The notes: a model not told the origin generated them from the sequence alone. 62,411 bases of DNA from M55B154 sp964486725 (GCA_964486725.1 CAZAOK010000009.1:1-62411); one strand, 5' to 3'. Positions 9,044 through 18,367 are shown, numbered from the stretch's first letter. Translations and numbers: made by a program.

Positions 9044-10279
9044 ATGGAAGTACTATTTATAACACATAAGTATCCCCCCTCCATCGGAGGAATGGAAAAA
9101 CAGAGCTATGAGCTCATCAAGGGTGTTTCCAGGAATTTCAAGGTTCATACCATCGTATATGACAACAATTCAAGCAAGGTTAAATTTCTCCTTACCTTGA
9201 AGAAGAAGGTACAGAAAATCCTTGATGAAAACCCGGGCATTTCTGTAATACACCTGAATGATGGGCTTATGGCAATATTCGCCTACAAGTTAAAAAAAAT
9301 AACCAACATTCCCATCATAGCCACACTTCATGGCCTTGATATCGTATTCCCCAGTGTCTTCTTTCAGAAAATCGCGGTAAACCGCTTTAAAAAACTGGAT
9401 GGTATTATCGCCGTCAGCAACGCCACCGCTGAAGAATGCCATAAAAGGGGATTTGACAAGGACAAGGTTTTCGTTGTACGAAACGGGGTCGATACTGAAC
9501 TTGGATATATCAAGAAAATATCCCGCTTCAGAACTACAATGGAAGAACGACTGGGGATATCCCTTGAAAACAAGAAAATCCTTATTTCCGTTGGGAGAAG
9601 TGTGCGACGCAAAGGATTCTCATGGTTCATCAACAAGGTTCTGCCAAAACTTGATGACAACGTGATCTACCTTATAGTTGGTCCACCTCAACAGCATCTG
9701 AAAAAGATCCAGATGTTCTTTAAGCTTATTCCCAATCATCTTGCACACCTGATAAGCCTGCTTTTCGGCTGGGGGATGGATGAAATTGATATTCGCAGGG
9801 CACTGGAAGATCCCGCGGTAAAAGGACGGGGATTCTACCTGGGAAAACTGCCATTTGAGGAGATGATACAGTTTCTGAAACATGCTGATATTTTCGTAAT
9901 GCCCAACATCAAGGTGTACGGTGATGCCGAAGGATTTGGCCTTGTGGCACTGGAAGCCGCTGTGAATAACACGACGGTTGTGGCATCGGCCATTGAAGGT
10001 ATAACCTGCGCCATACAGGATGGGAAGAATGGATTCCTGGTGCCTGCAGAAAATGTAACCGCATGGACAGAGAAGATTAACGCCCTGCTTTCTGAAGATA
10101 CGCTTCTTGAAACCTTTAGCAGGGCATCCCGTGATTTCACCATGGAAAATTACTCATGGGACCATATGGTGGACGGCTACGTTACCGTTTTCAACAGGTA
10201 TCACAAGGCCGGCCTGAATGAACAGGAAGCCCCATTTTTTAATTTTCAAGCGAGGGACTATTCCAAGGTGGCAGTATAA
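9044..10279 (+). CDS. GT4 glycosyltransferase, group 1
   Basis: This is a 411-residue GT-B enzyme. The N-terminus carries HKYPPSIGGMEKQSYEL, typical of GT4 proteins. The donor-binding half has ISVGRSVRRKGFSWF and the acidic motif in YGDAEGFGLVALEAA. It starts 2 bp after the flippase-like gene and ends at a rho-independent terminator, so it closes the 6764-10279 operon. The two GT4 enzymes and the flippase could assemble and export a glycolipid, but the donor and acceptor are not deducible from sequence. Confidence 0.85.
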   Translation: MEVLFITHKYPPSIGGMEKQSYELIKGVSRNFKVHTIVYDNNSSKVKFLLTLKKKVQKILDENPGISVIHLNDGLMAIFAYKLKKITNIPIIATLHGLDIVFPSVFFQKIAVNRFKKLDGIIAVSNATAEECHKRGFDKDKVFVVRNGVDTELGYIKKISRFRTTMEERLGISLENKKILISVGRSVRRKGFSWFINKVLPKLDDNVIYLIVGPPQQHLKKIQMFFKLIPNHLAHLISLLFGWGMDEIDIRRALEDPAVKGRGFYLGKLPFEEMIQFLKHADIFVMPNIKVYGDAEGFGLVALEAAVNNTTVVASAIEGITCAIQDGKNGFLVPAENVTAWTEKINALLSEDTLLETFSRASRDFTMENYSWDHMVDGYVTVFNRYHKAGLNEQEAPFFNFQARDYSKVAV

Positions 10280-10289
10280 GATAAAACCT

Positions 10290-10322
10290 TGGCCCTGTGC
10301 TTCTCATGCAGGGCCACTTTTT
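10290..10322 (+). terminator. Rho-independent terminator
   Basis: An 8-bp perfect stem (TGGCCCTG at 10290-10297 with CAGGGCCA at 10309-10316) with an 11-nt loop is followed by CTTTTTG. It sits just after the second GT4 gene. Confidence 0.85.
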
Positions 10323-10412
10323 GTTATCCCTGTTCCGGGTGCTTCGCCACAAAACGTGCACATAACCACATTTTAAAAATGAAATGTTATTAAGGAGATA
10401 CTACGTAATACA

Positions 10413-12305
10413 ATGATTACCGTATCAGAAATATTGTTGTCAAAAAAATGGCTTCCACTGGTTCTCGTTATTATTATTCTTGCGGGGATAGCCTCCCGTA
10501 TAGTCTACATCAATGCTGATGCCCCGCAGGATATCAGCATCTCTGCTGCCATCTACACCGATGAAGGATTCAAGACCTATTCACCACGAAACAAGGTGCT
10601 TTTTGGTAACTGGAAGTGGACACCTGAGGATGAATATCGCAGCTGGGTAAATTCCAGTCCTGTTGCAACAGGTGCATATACCTGGATATTCAATCATTTA
10701 GGCGTAAGTTTTCACACCATTCGAAGCCTGTCAATTCTGTATGGAGTGATGACCATTCTTCTCATGTCACTTTTTCTGCTTCACTGTTACGGGGTTAACA
10801 CCGCCCTCGTGGGCACTGCTTTTTTCAGCATGAATTTCTTTGTTATTATGTTTAACCGGCTGGGGCTTTATGAAACCCACCTTTTATTATACGCTGCACT
10901 TACCTTTGTGTTGATGTACGGGGCATGGAATCTGTGGAGAAGAACGTTCCCGTTGAAAAATTCGCAATCACGTATTACACTGCTCTTTGCAATACTGTTC
11001 ATAATTCTTCTTATAGCCGGAGCAGCAACATCTTTTATAACCGGGTTTTATATAAAGAAATCGATCACCCTTATCCTTGTTGCTATTATACCCGCCATTA
11101 TTTTATCGATGACCACCCTGAACGGTTCTTTAAATACACGTCGTCCAATTATATTCTCTACGATAATTGCATTCATTTTTATATTTTACCTGCTGTTCGC
11201 GCATCTTTCATTTCTGCACACACACCTGGGCAGTATTTTTAATATCAGGATACTGGGCACAAAACTTGGATCAATTCTTCCCCTTCGGGACCTGGCTCCA
11301 TTGTACGTGTTCGTGGGTAAAGGACTGTATCGTGAATTTATTTTTCTACAGCCCGTTATGTTGTTTTTTGCGTTTTATTATTCTGTCTATACCTTCTACA
11401 GGTTCGCCTACCGACAGGGCCCGGTCAGTGTGGACCTGTTTCTGGCCAGCTGGTTCTTTTTCGGCCTGGTTCTCCTCATGATGCTGAAGTACAATCCTGC
11501 ACGTTATTTCCTCATGCTTTCCGTACCCGCAGCCATACTTTCCGCCCGTGGTCTATACACACTGGCCGCGGCCAGGTTTTCTGATTTCAGAAGAGAACCA
11601 CGTCCTTTTACTATTAAACTGGTACTTGCCATTGCATCATTCTTTGCTGTTCTGTATTCCGCTGTCATTCTCTACGTACATATTATCCCTTTCAGCATTC
11701 GAAACACTCTCTATGACATGGTGTATCCTCATGCCATCGCCGGCAACCTGGATAAAGCACTTCCGGTACTCATACCCGTTGGAGGGGGGGTAATTCTTGT
11801 CGCCTTTCTTTTTTTCCTGTTTCGAAAAAAGATCAGCAACTGGATATTCAGTCCTTCAAGCGCGGTAACACTTCTGCTTATCATCATTGTGTTCCACGTG
11901 TTTCAGACCGGACGATGGATAATTACCCATGATAACAACCTGTATACTGTATCTACCGAGCTGGGTGATGCCCTTCCCGAAAACGCGGTAATAGCCGGCA
12001 GCTGGTCGGCGGGACTTGTATGTGAAAACAGTATGCGTGCACTTATTATCCAGTCAAAAAATACGTATAATTACGCACTCTTTAAAAAAATAATAAACAA
12101 CCAGCCTGTATCTGTACACAGGCTCAAAGAGGGAAATCCCGTAAGAGAACAGGAAACCAATATTCCACTGTATTTTGCCGTAAGCCCGAACGTCATTTTC
12201 GAGAAAAAAATCGTACAGGAATTTGGTGAGTTTATTCGCCCGGATAGACTCATCAGGAATGTTCGGCTTGGCTACTTTGATCTCCAAATCTATCGCATCC
12301 GTTAA
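10413..12305 (+). CDS. GT-C membrane glycosyltransferase (GT39-like)
   Basis: This 630-residue polytopic protein has an N-terminal helix (about 12-30) and a first outer loop with YTDEGFKTYS. The acidic TDEG is the classic PMT/ArnT-type catalytic signature. About ten more helices follow, then a C-terminal soluble tail. It is probably a polyprenyl-phosphate-sugar-dependent transferase acting on the outer face of the inner membrane. The ATG is preceded by AAGGAG at an unusually long distance (about 15 nt), so translation may be weak. The gene follows a terminator and precedes the PLP enzyme by 50 bp, making a separate two-gene unit. Confidence 0.75.
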   Translation: MITVSEILLSKKWLPLVLVIIILAGIASRIVYINADAPQDISISAAIYTDEGFKTYSPRNKVLFGNWKWTPEDEYRSWVNSSPVATGAYTWIFNHLGVSFHTIRSLSILYGVMTILLMSLFLLHCYGVNTALVGTAFFSMNFFVIMFNRLGLYETHLLLYAALTFVLMYGAWNLWRRTFPLKNSQSRITLLFAILFIILLIAGAATSFITGFYIKKSITLILVAIIPAIILSMTTLNGSLNTRRPIIFSTIIAFIFIFYLLFAHLSFLHTHLGSIFNIRILGTKLGSILPLRDLAPLYVFVGKGLYREFIFLQPVMLFFAFYYSVYTFYRFAYRQGPVSVDLFLASWFFFGLVLLMMLKYNPARYFLMLSVPAAILSARGLYTLAAARFSDFRREPRPFTIKLVLAIASFFAVLYSAVILYVHIIPFSIRNTLYDMVYPHAIAGNLDKALPVLIPVGGGVILVAFLFFLFRKKISNWIFSPSSAVTLLLIIIVFHVFQTGRWIITHDNNLYTVSTELGDALPENAVIAGSWSAGLVCENSMRALIIQSKNTYNYALFKKIINNQPVSVHRLKEGNPVREQETNIPLYFAVSPNVIFEKKIVQEFGEFIRPDRLIRNVRLGYFDLQIYRIR

Positions 12306-12355
12306 ATACAGCCGGGGTCCTGTTTTCTCAGGAAAAAAATCCGAGGAGGGTTTGT

Positions 12356-13576
12356 ATGGACCTATTCAAGAAGTGTTCTCAATTCAAGCGTCATATCGAC
12401 ATCGAGGCTGCCGGTTACATGCCGTATTTCAGGCCCATAAGTGAAAACAATGGCCCCACGGTGAAAATGGAAGGGCACGATGTCATTATGGCAGGCACCA
12501 ATAATTATCTTGGCCTCAGCCTTGATCCCCGTGTCAAGGAAGCCGCCCTGCAGGCCACCCGTTTATTTGGTACCGCGTGTTCAGGCTCCCGTTACATTAA
12601 TGGCACACTGGATTTGCATAATCAGCTGGAAGCCGCCCTGGCTGATTTTACCGGGAAAGAAGCGGCGCTGATCTTCAGCACCGGTTTTCAAACCAACCAG
12701 GGAGCTATTGTTCCCCTCATCTCTGAATCCGATTACCTGGTATCAGATGCCGAAAATCATAACAGCATCATACAGGGATCACTCATTGTTAAGGGAAAAC
12801 ATGGATCTGACAGGGTAAAGGTATACCGTCATAACGATATGGAGCATCTTGACGAAGTGCTTTCAAACCTGCCCGTTGACTCGGGCAAGTTTATAGTATT
12901 TGATGGTGTATTCAGCATGTCCGGAGAACTTGTGCCTCTTCCTGAGCTTGTGGCAGTAGCAAAAAAGCATGGCGCCCGAACCATGCTTGATGATGCCCAC
13001 GGGTTTGGTGTTCTCGGTGATCATGGGCGTGGAACTGCCAATCATTTTGGCCTGGATGACGAAGTTGACATTTTGATGGGCACATTCAGTAAAAGCTTCG
13101 CGTCACAGGGTGGTTTCCTTGCAGGACGCAGGGAAGTAATCGATTACATCAAATACGGTTCGCCAGCCCTGCAGTACAGCGCCAGCATGCCCCCCCCCCA
13201 GATAGCATCTGTACTAAAGTCCATCGAAATAATGCTGCAGGAACCTGAAAGGATGGAGAGACTTTTTCACATTCAGAAAAGCATACGTGAAGGGCTCAAA
13301 GCCCTTGGATTCAATGTTTTGGACGGCCAGGTTCCTATTGTTGCAGTCATACTTTCCGATGATGTGCTTACCTTCAGCTTCTGGCGTGAACTCATGAACG
13401 AGGGGGTATTTGTAAACGCGGTTATACACCCGGCAGTTCCCCAGGGAATGCAGTTGTTACGGTTAAGTTTCATGTCAACAACAGAAGATCAGCATATTGA
13501 TACCATACTCGGGAAATTCGAAGTTGTGGGAAAACGGCTTGGCGTTTTAAAGCAGGATACTGCCGCAGGATATTGA
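12356..13576 (+). CDS. Alpha-oxoamine synthase, serine-palmitoyltransferase-like
   Basis: This 406-residue fold-type I PLP enzyme joins an amino acid to an acyl-CoA/ACP with loss of CO2. Key residues are visible: PLP-stacking His135 (DAENH), Asp213 and His215 (DDAHG), and Schiff-base Lys246 (GTFSKSFAS). The GTACSGSRYINGTLDLH and GTFSKSFASQGG signatures look like bacterial serine palmitoyltransferases. BioF has GTLSKALG-like motifs and Kbl has GTxGKALGG-like motifs, so both are less likely. Its position at the end of a glycosyltransferase block fits a sphingoid-type lipid anchor. The ribosome site GAGGAGGG is strong. Substrate assignment remains inference. Confidence 0.75.
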   Translation: MDLFKKCSQFKRHIDIEAAGYMPYFRPISENNGPTVKMEGHDVIMAGTNNYLGLSLDPRVKEAALQATRLFGTACSGSRYINGTLDLHNQLEAALADFTGKEAALIFSTGFQTNQGAIVPLISESDYLVSDAENHNSIIQGSLIVKGKHGSDRVKVYRHNDMEHLDEVLSNLPVDSGKFIVFDGVFSMSGELVPLPELVAVAKKHGARTMLDDAHGFGVLGDHGRGTANHFGLDDEVDILMGTFSKSFASQGGFLAGRREVIDYIKYGSPALQYSASMPPPQIASVLKSIEIMLQEPERMERLFHIQKSIREGLKALGFNVLDGQVPIVAVILSDDVLTFSFWRELMNEGVFVNAVIHPAVPQGMQLLRLSFMSTTEDQHIDTILGKFEVVGKRLGVLKQDTAAGY

Positions 13577-13592
13577 TACAGTTTTTTATATA

Positions 13593-13630
13593 TGAGGGGT
13601 GTGTTTATGATCACCCCTCACCTCACTTTT
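13593..13630. terminator. Putative terminator between convergent genes
   Basis: A 9-bp perfect stem (13593-13601 with 13612-13620) lies between the PLP enzyme and the diadenylate cyclase, which end facing each other. The T-run after the stem on the plus strand begins only after CCTCAC, so this is a weak match. Confidence 0.5.
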
Positions 13631-15071
13631 TCAGTTGAATCGATACCACCACGTCAGGCCATTGTCTTCCCACCGGGGACATGCCGGGTGGTGCGATCAC
13701 ATTGCATACCATTTCAGTGTTTTCTTTTATATTTGAGAGATATATGGGGGTTGTGGTAACATATACATCTTTTGTATCCTCCCGGTTGTCTGTATACGTA
13801 ATGGGAATTTCTGGAGGTGTTATTTCCACCGATTTAATTTTCAGTCCATTGGGGAGGGCACCAATCATTTGCGGTTTAACCGTTACCTCGTGTTCAGCAT
13901 ATGACTGAAGAGACACCTCGTATCTTGAAGGGCTGGCATTCACCATCGTAATACCTGAGGGCAGGTTCATGTTTTCTCTTGAAATTACAATCTCGGTTTG
14001 TCCTGGTTCGTGATCTGTAAGATCAACCACGGCAATAAGTGACTCAGGATTCACCAGGTTTATTTTCGCCACGGTGCCCGCGATCTTTATTCTCGTATTG
14101 GCCGGCTTATCCCCCATGATAACTGTCTGTTGAGGCAGTTTGTATTCAATTGGGACAGCAAATGACATTTCCTTAACCTGGTTCATGCTGAAAGTTATGG
14201 ACAACCACAAGACGAAAGCAACACCAAGACTTGCGAACACTTCACCTATCACCCTGCCTTTCAGTTTGCCCCCGTTACTTTTTACCGGTGAGAAGAAACT
14301 AACCTTGCGCCAGTGCTCTTCAATGATCCTTTCCAGGTCGAATTTTTCATCAATAACCCGGTAATTCCCTTCCCTGAAGATGGATACTGCTCCACGTTCC
14401 TCGGAAACCGTAACGATAAGGGCGTCAGATATTTCTGACAATCCCATCGACGCGTGATGCCGGGTACCGAACACATGGTTGTACCGGTCATCAGTTGACA
14501 GTGGCAGCCTCAGGGCGAACACCTCGATGATACCGTTATCGATAATAAGGGCGCCGTCATGCCCGGGAGAATGTGGATCAAACAGGCTTACCAGTAGGGG
14601 CACACTGGGGCTGGCATTCATTGGGATCCCCCCCGATACCTTGTCCCTGATTGACTCCTTTCCGGGAAGTATAATAATTGCTCCCCATTTTTTTGCAGCC
14701 AGATCAAAAGCTGCATTTGCGATGACAAAGGACAACTGGCTGCCTTCTTTCAAAAGTTTTCGTATCCGCAACGTGGAGGCAGTTTTCTCGAATATTTTTC
14801 TTATCTCGGGCTGAAATATAATGATGAGAGCGATCAGGGCAATACTGCTCAGGGTGTCAAATATCCAGCTGATTCCGGTAAGACCGAACATGCGGGCCAG
14901 CAGGTATATAAACAGCGTCATAACAATCCCCAGGCCTATTCTCCATGAACCGGATGATTTCAGGGTTCTGTAAAACAACAGTATAACCATGGCAATCAGG
15001 GGCACATCAACAAAGGTTCGCCAGTCGATTACCTGCACTATTGTATTAATGTTAAAAGAAAAAAGTTCCAT
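13623..15071 (-). CDS. cdaA: Membrane diadenylate cyclase fused to YbbR domains
   Basis: This 482-residue protein probably makes the second messenger cyclic di-AMP from two ATP. Three N-terminal membrane helices (about 22-90) are followed by a DAC domain with HDGA (171-174) and the ATP-contact motif TRHHASMGLSE (203-213). That motif is usually RHR, so the third residue is His here. A fourth helix (about 277-294) leads to two YbbR-like domains (about 303-390 and 395-480) that would lie outside the membrane. In Firmicutes the cyclase CdaA and its YbbR regulator CdaR are separate neighbouring genes, whereas here they are one chain. A weak CCGGAAA precedes the ATG. No glmM is next to it. Confidence 0.88.
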   Translation of the reverse strand: MELFSFNINTIVQVIDWRTFVDVPLIAMVILLFYRTLKSSGSWRIGLGIVMTLFIYLLARMFGLTGISWIFDTLSSIALIALIIIFQPEIRKIFEKTASTLRIRKLLKEGSQLSFVIANAAFDLAAKKWGAIIILPGKESIRDKVSGGIPMNASPSVPLLVSLFDPHSPGHDGALIIDNGIIEVFALRLPLSTDDRYNHVFGTRHHASMGLSEISDALIVTVSEERGAVSIFREGNYRVIDEKFDLERIIEEHWRKVSFFSPVKSNGGKLKGRVIGEVFASLGVAFVLWLSITFSMNQVKEMSFAVPIEYKLPQQTVIMGDKPANTRIKIAGTVAKINLVNPESLIAVVDLTDHEPGQTEIVISRENMNLPSGITMVNASPSRYEVSLQSYAEHEVTVKPQMIGALPNGLKIKSVEITPPEIPITYTDNREDTKDVYVTTTPIYLSNIKENTEMVCNVIAPPGMSPVGRQWPDVVVSIQLKK

Positions 15072-15091
15072 ATTGTTTCCGGCTGAATTTT

Positions 15092-15247
15092 TTGTAATTA
15101 CTCAGCTGTCATGCTGAATAATCAAAATTATTCTAAAATGAATAATAATCCTGCATCTCACCCCGCCTTCGGCGGGGGGAGATGCTCAAATTCCTTTTCA
15201 TTATAAAGTAAATGATCAATATTTCAGTCATAGCTGAGTAGTCACAA
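15092..15247. mobile_element. 156-bp MITE-like element, left copy
   Basis: The element begins TTGTAATTACTCAGCT and ends with the near-complement AGCTGAGTAGTCACAA. It is an imperfect palindrome along its whole length. Its centre is a GC-rich hairpin (GCATCTC...CCCCGC around a C-TTCG-G loop) at about 15152-15185. It carries no ORF. A second copy of the same length lies inverted at 18212-18367 with about a dozen differences. It sits 67 bp downstream of the gltS stop. No clear target duplication can be read because both flanks are T-rich. Confidence 0.8.
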
Positions 15248-15313
15248 TTTTTTTATAAAATAGCAGGGTGTATGAATTATGAAACAATTTTTTCGATTTG
15301 TTTCAAAAATATT

Positions 15314-16726
15314 TCATCCCTCATTTTTTCTGCCCCGTGCAAGCAGAAACGCCACCAGCATCCAGAACACTACGGCCCCCGCGGATATTCCAAAAACAAT
15401 TTTCGGCATCATCACGCTTCCCATGCCAAGCAGGGGTATGGCCATACTTGTCCACAACCCACCCCCCATTATGGGTTCATGCAGCAGCTGCTTGTACGCA
15501 AACGCGTCCGTTGCAGGAGACTCATACTCGGGATCCACCACCCGTAACAGGAGAAGACCTGTTGCGGTTACTCCCATTGACTGGCCCATCTCGGCAATGG
15601 CCCGCTCAAACCATGCGTCCGGCAGCATTCGTTTTGCAAGCACCATTACGCAGAATATATTCCATGAAATACCTGCGGCAACAACGATGAAGAATGGGGC
15701 AAGTCCCGTGCTGAGGGCCTCTATCCGTATGGTGGATATGGCAGCTACGATGAGCAGGTCAAGTGAAAGGTTTTGCAGCCTTCGGGTAAGGCCGATATCA
15801 ATGATTTTATGCGTATCATACCTGTCCTCAAGCAGCTGTATCACCAGCCCTCCCATCATGCACAGGGGAAACAGGGGAAAACTGCCAAGCAGTATCATGA
15901 GCTTGTTGTGGGTTGCGATGGTAAACAATGGTTGTGAGATTTCACCGGCAAGTACCAGGCCTTCCTTGATGAGAAACCCGATAAAAACAGCCAGACCGAT
16001 TATGGACAGGTGCAGGGTGAGTGCGTCTATTGCGTCCGACTTTACAGATAGCCTGCCAGCCACCGGCCTGCGGTCAACAGGGATTATACCGATAGTATCG
16101 TCCTCGGGCACGTCCCCGGTATCCATGAGCTTGTGGGTATATCCCCGCCGGGCAGCCCAGTTGATAAGCATGATACCGAACACCACTGCACCCAGTATGC
16201 CCGCCGTGGCACTGGCCAGCGCGAAGTCCTTTCCCGCCTTCCAGTTCAGCTTGTCAAAAGTCGGGGCCAACCCCCCCGCGGTGCCATGACCCCCCTCGAA
16301 CCCCACCGGCATGATGGCGCCAAACATGGCGGGAAGCTTCGGCCAGAAGAACTGGATAAATGCCAGAAAAAGTCCAATACCCACAAGGTATTGTCCCCAC
16401 GCCACCATCTGACCGTATGCCAGCTGCGGAGCTGATCGTTGCCACACGGTGCGCAGTTTGGGCAGCGTCACCCCGAGAAAAAGGCAGGCGAACACGATGT
16501 TGATGAGAAACCCCGGAAGGTCCTCCCAGCCGTGTATCCATGCAGAAGGGATGGGGTGCCCGGATGCCTGGGCCAATTGTATAACAACCAGGCCCAACAG
16601 CCCGCCGATCACGGCGGATGGAAGGTACAGTTTCTGCAAAAGCCTGATTCGAACCCTGAGCATATGCCCTGTCCATAGAAGTACGCACAGGCCGATAAAC
16701 GGAAGAAGGAATGGATTCACAAGCAC
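15314..16726 (-). CDS. gltS: GltS-family sodium:glutamate symporter
   Basis: This 470-residue membrane protein has about 11-12 helices. The N-terminal signature (LLPFIGLCVLLWTGH, then LPSAVIGGLLGL) and a central glycine-rich GHGTAGG segment match the ESS/GltS family, which imports glutamate with sodium. The start is a GTG, either at 16726 or at 16720. The latter has GGGGG five bases upstream. It lies 68 bp after the amino acid permease on the same strand, and the pair is enclosed by inverted MITE copies. Substrate specificity cannot be fixed from sequence. The family is certain. Confidence 0.85.
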   Translation of the reverse strand: MLVNPFLLPFIGLCVLLWTGHMLRVRIRLLQKLYLPSAVIGGLLGLVVIQLAQASGHPIPSAWIHGWEDLPGFLINIVFACLFLGVTLPKLRTVWQRSAPQLAYGQMVAWGQYLVGIGLFLAFIQFFWPKLPAMFGAIMPVGFEGGHGTAGGLAPTFDKLNWKAGKDFALASATAGILGAVVFGIMLINWAARRGYTHKLMDTGDVPEDDTIGIIPVDRRPVAGRLSVKSDAIDALTLHLSIIGLAVFIGFLIKEGLVLAGEISQPLFTIATHNKLMILLGSFPLFPLCMMGGLVIQLLEDRYDTHKIIDIGLTRRLQNLSLDLLIVAAISTIRIEALSTGLAPFFIVVAAGISWNIFCVMVLAKRMLPDAWFERAIAEMGQSMGVTATGLLLLRVVDPEYESPATDAFAYKQLLHEPIMGGGLWTSMAIPLLGMGSVMMPKIVFGISAGAVVFWMLVAFLLARGRKNEG

Positions 16727-16794
16727 CCCCGGTTCTTCGATGATAGCAACTGGGAATGTATGTGCACCATGTTTCCTTATCAGTCAAGGTATAT

Positions 16795-18168
16795 TTACTT
16801 TCTGGAAACCAGGGTTTTTTTCCAGAGAATATAAAACGGTATTCCAAGTACAAGTGCCAGCGCACTGAAAAGACTTGTAGTGGTCCAGCTGATAACCGCG
16901 GCTGTCATCATGAACAGGGTCATCACGATGAAAAACAGGGGAAGAAGGGGATACAGGGGGACATGATAAGGGCGATGTATCCCGGGTGCCTGTTTGCGCA
17001 TACGCATCAATCCCGCCACCGATAGCAGGGGAAAAACGCTCAGGGCAAATCCCATGTATACGATGAGGGTTATGGCGGTACCGGTGAACACGTAGAATAC
17101 GGCCAGCACAGTCTGTAACAGTATGGCCAAAACAGGGGTATATCGTTCATGATGCACCCGGCCAAGAAACCGGAACATCATACCGTCCTGTGCCATGGCA
17201 TAGTATACCCGCGGCCCGATCATCATCTGTGATGAAACTGATGATACTACGATGATGGCAATCCCCGGAAGAAAAAGCAGGGACCCGGTATCTCCCATGA
17301 GATGCTGCAGGGCCACTGCACCCACATCGTCCACTCCCATTATATTTTTTCCACTCGCAGACAGCAGAAAAACCATGTTCAACAGGATGTACATAACCGT
17401 TACCAGTATCACGCTTCTTTTTAAAATGACAGGAAGGGCCCGCCCGGGATTTTTAATTTCCCCCGCGACGTAGGTTGCCGCATTCCATCCGGTATAGGCG
17501 AACATGATCATGAGCAGCGCCAGGCCATGGGCTGCAACAGGGTGTCCGGTTTCTCCCTGTATGTCATAGGTTTGCCACAGCCTTGATACATTGTGCCATT
17601 CCACCGCGTACAGGCCGGCACTTATGAGTGCAAGCACAATGCCGATCTTTATTATCGTCAGAATGTTCTGCACAATGGCTCCCCCGCGTACCCCAGCTAT
17701 ATGCATGGCGGAAAGTATAACCACAAGTGTGGCTGCGACAGCCCGGTGACAGAAGGTTCCCTGCAGAAACAGGTTCTCTGACCCGGTCAGTCCCGTGGCA
17801 TAAAGAAAACTGCCTGCATATTGTACCACCAGCAGTGCGCCGGCTGCCACGGGGGCGGAGAAACCCGCAACCAATGAAACCCATCCGGTGAGAAATGCTG
17901 GCAGGTATCCGAACGTCTTTTTAAGGTATACATACTCTCCCCCCGCCTGTGGCCACATGGTGGCAAGCTCGGCGTAACAGAGTGCACCTGCCAGGGCGGT
18001 AATCCCCCCAATTGCCCATAACAGCAGCACCCACAGGGCATTACCGGTAATTGCAAGTACATTGCCGGTGGTCATGAATATCCCTGTTCCCACCATGTCA
18101 GCGGTAATGATGAACACACCCGTCCATATACCCAGCTGTCTTTTCAGTTTTTCACCAGGGGCCTTCAT
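16795..18168 (-). CDS. APC-superfamily amino acid permease
   Basis: This 457-residue protein has 12 membrane helices. Helix 1 has the conserved GTGIFMTTG substrate-binding break, and CYAELATMWPQAGGEY follows at helix 2-3, which is typical of LAT/YjeH-type amino acid transporters. It is the first gene of a two-gene unit with gltS. There is no good ribosome site, and the start lies only 44 bp from the right MITE copy. Any promoter for the pair must therefore lie inside or beyond that element. Substrates are probably neutral or branched amino acids, which is a guess. Confidence 0.82.
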   Translation of the reverse strand: MKAPGEKLKRQLGIWTGVFIITADMVGTGIFMTTGNVLAITGNALWVLLLWAIGGITALAGALCYAELATMWPQAGGEYVYLKKTFGYLPAFLTGWVSLVAGFSAPVAAGALLVVQYAGSFLYATGLTGSENLFLQGTFCHRAVAATLVVILSAMHIAGVRGGAIVQNILTIIKIGIVLALISAGLYAVEWHNVSRLWQTYDIQGETGHPVAAHGLALLMIMFAYTGWNAATYVAGEIKNPGRALPVILKRSVILVTVMYILLNMVFLLSASGKNIMGVDDVGAVALQHLMGDTGSLLFLPGIAIIVVSSVSSQMMIGPRVYYAMAQDGMMFRFLGRVHHERYTPVLAILLQTVLAVFYVFTGTAITLIVYMGFALSVFPLLSVAGLMRMRKQAPGIHRPYHVPLYPLLPLFFIVMTLFMMTAAVISWTTTSLFSALALVLGIPFYILWKKTLVSRK

Positions 18169-18211
18169 GCTTTTAAATCTACAATATACACAGCCTTATT
18201 TCCAACAATTT

Positions 18212-18367
18212 TTGTGACTACTCAGCCAAGACTAAAATATTGATTATTTGCTTTATAATGAAAAGGAATTTGAGCATCTCCCCCCGCCTTCGGCGGGGGG
18301 AGATGCAGGATTATTATTAATTTTAGGATAATTTTGATTATTCAACATGACAGCTGAGTAATTACCA
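18212..18367. mobile_element. 156-bp MITE-like element, right copy (inverted)
   Basis: This is the same element as at 15092-15247, in opposite orientation and the same length. The arms are inverted, but the central C-TTCG-G loop reads TTCG on the plus strand in both copies. It occupies about half of the 330-bp gap (18169-18498/18522) between the permease and the lipoprotein hydrolase. The rest of that gap shows no gene. Confidence 0.8.

Noticed and set aside
15152..15185. GC-rich hairpin as a rho-independent terminator of gltS
   Set aside because: No T-run follows on either strand, and the hairpin is the centre of a repeated 156-bp element.
15279..16289. 336-codon plus-strand frame
   Set aside because: It is the antisense shadow of gltS, with repeated Ser/Pro/Met content and no domain.
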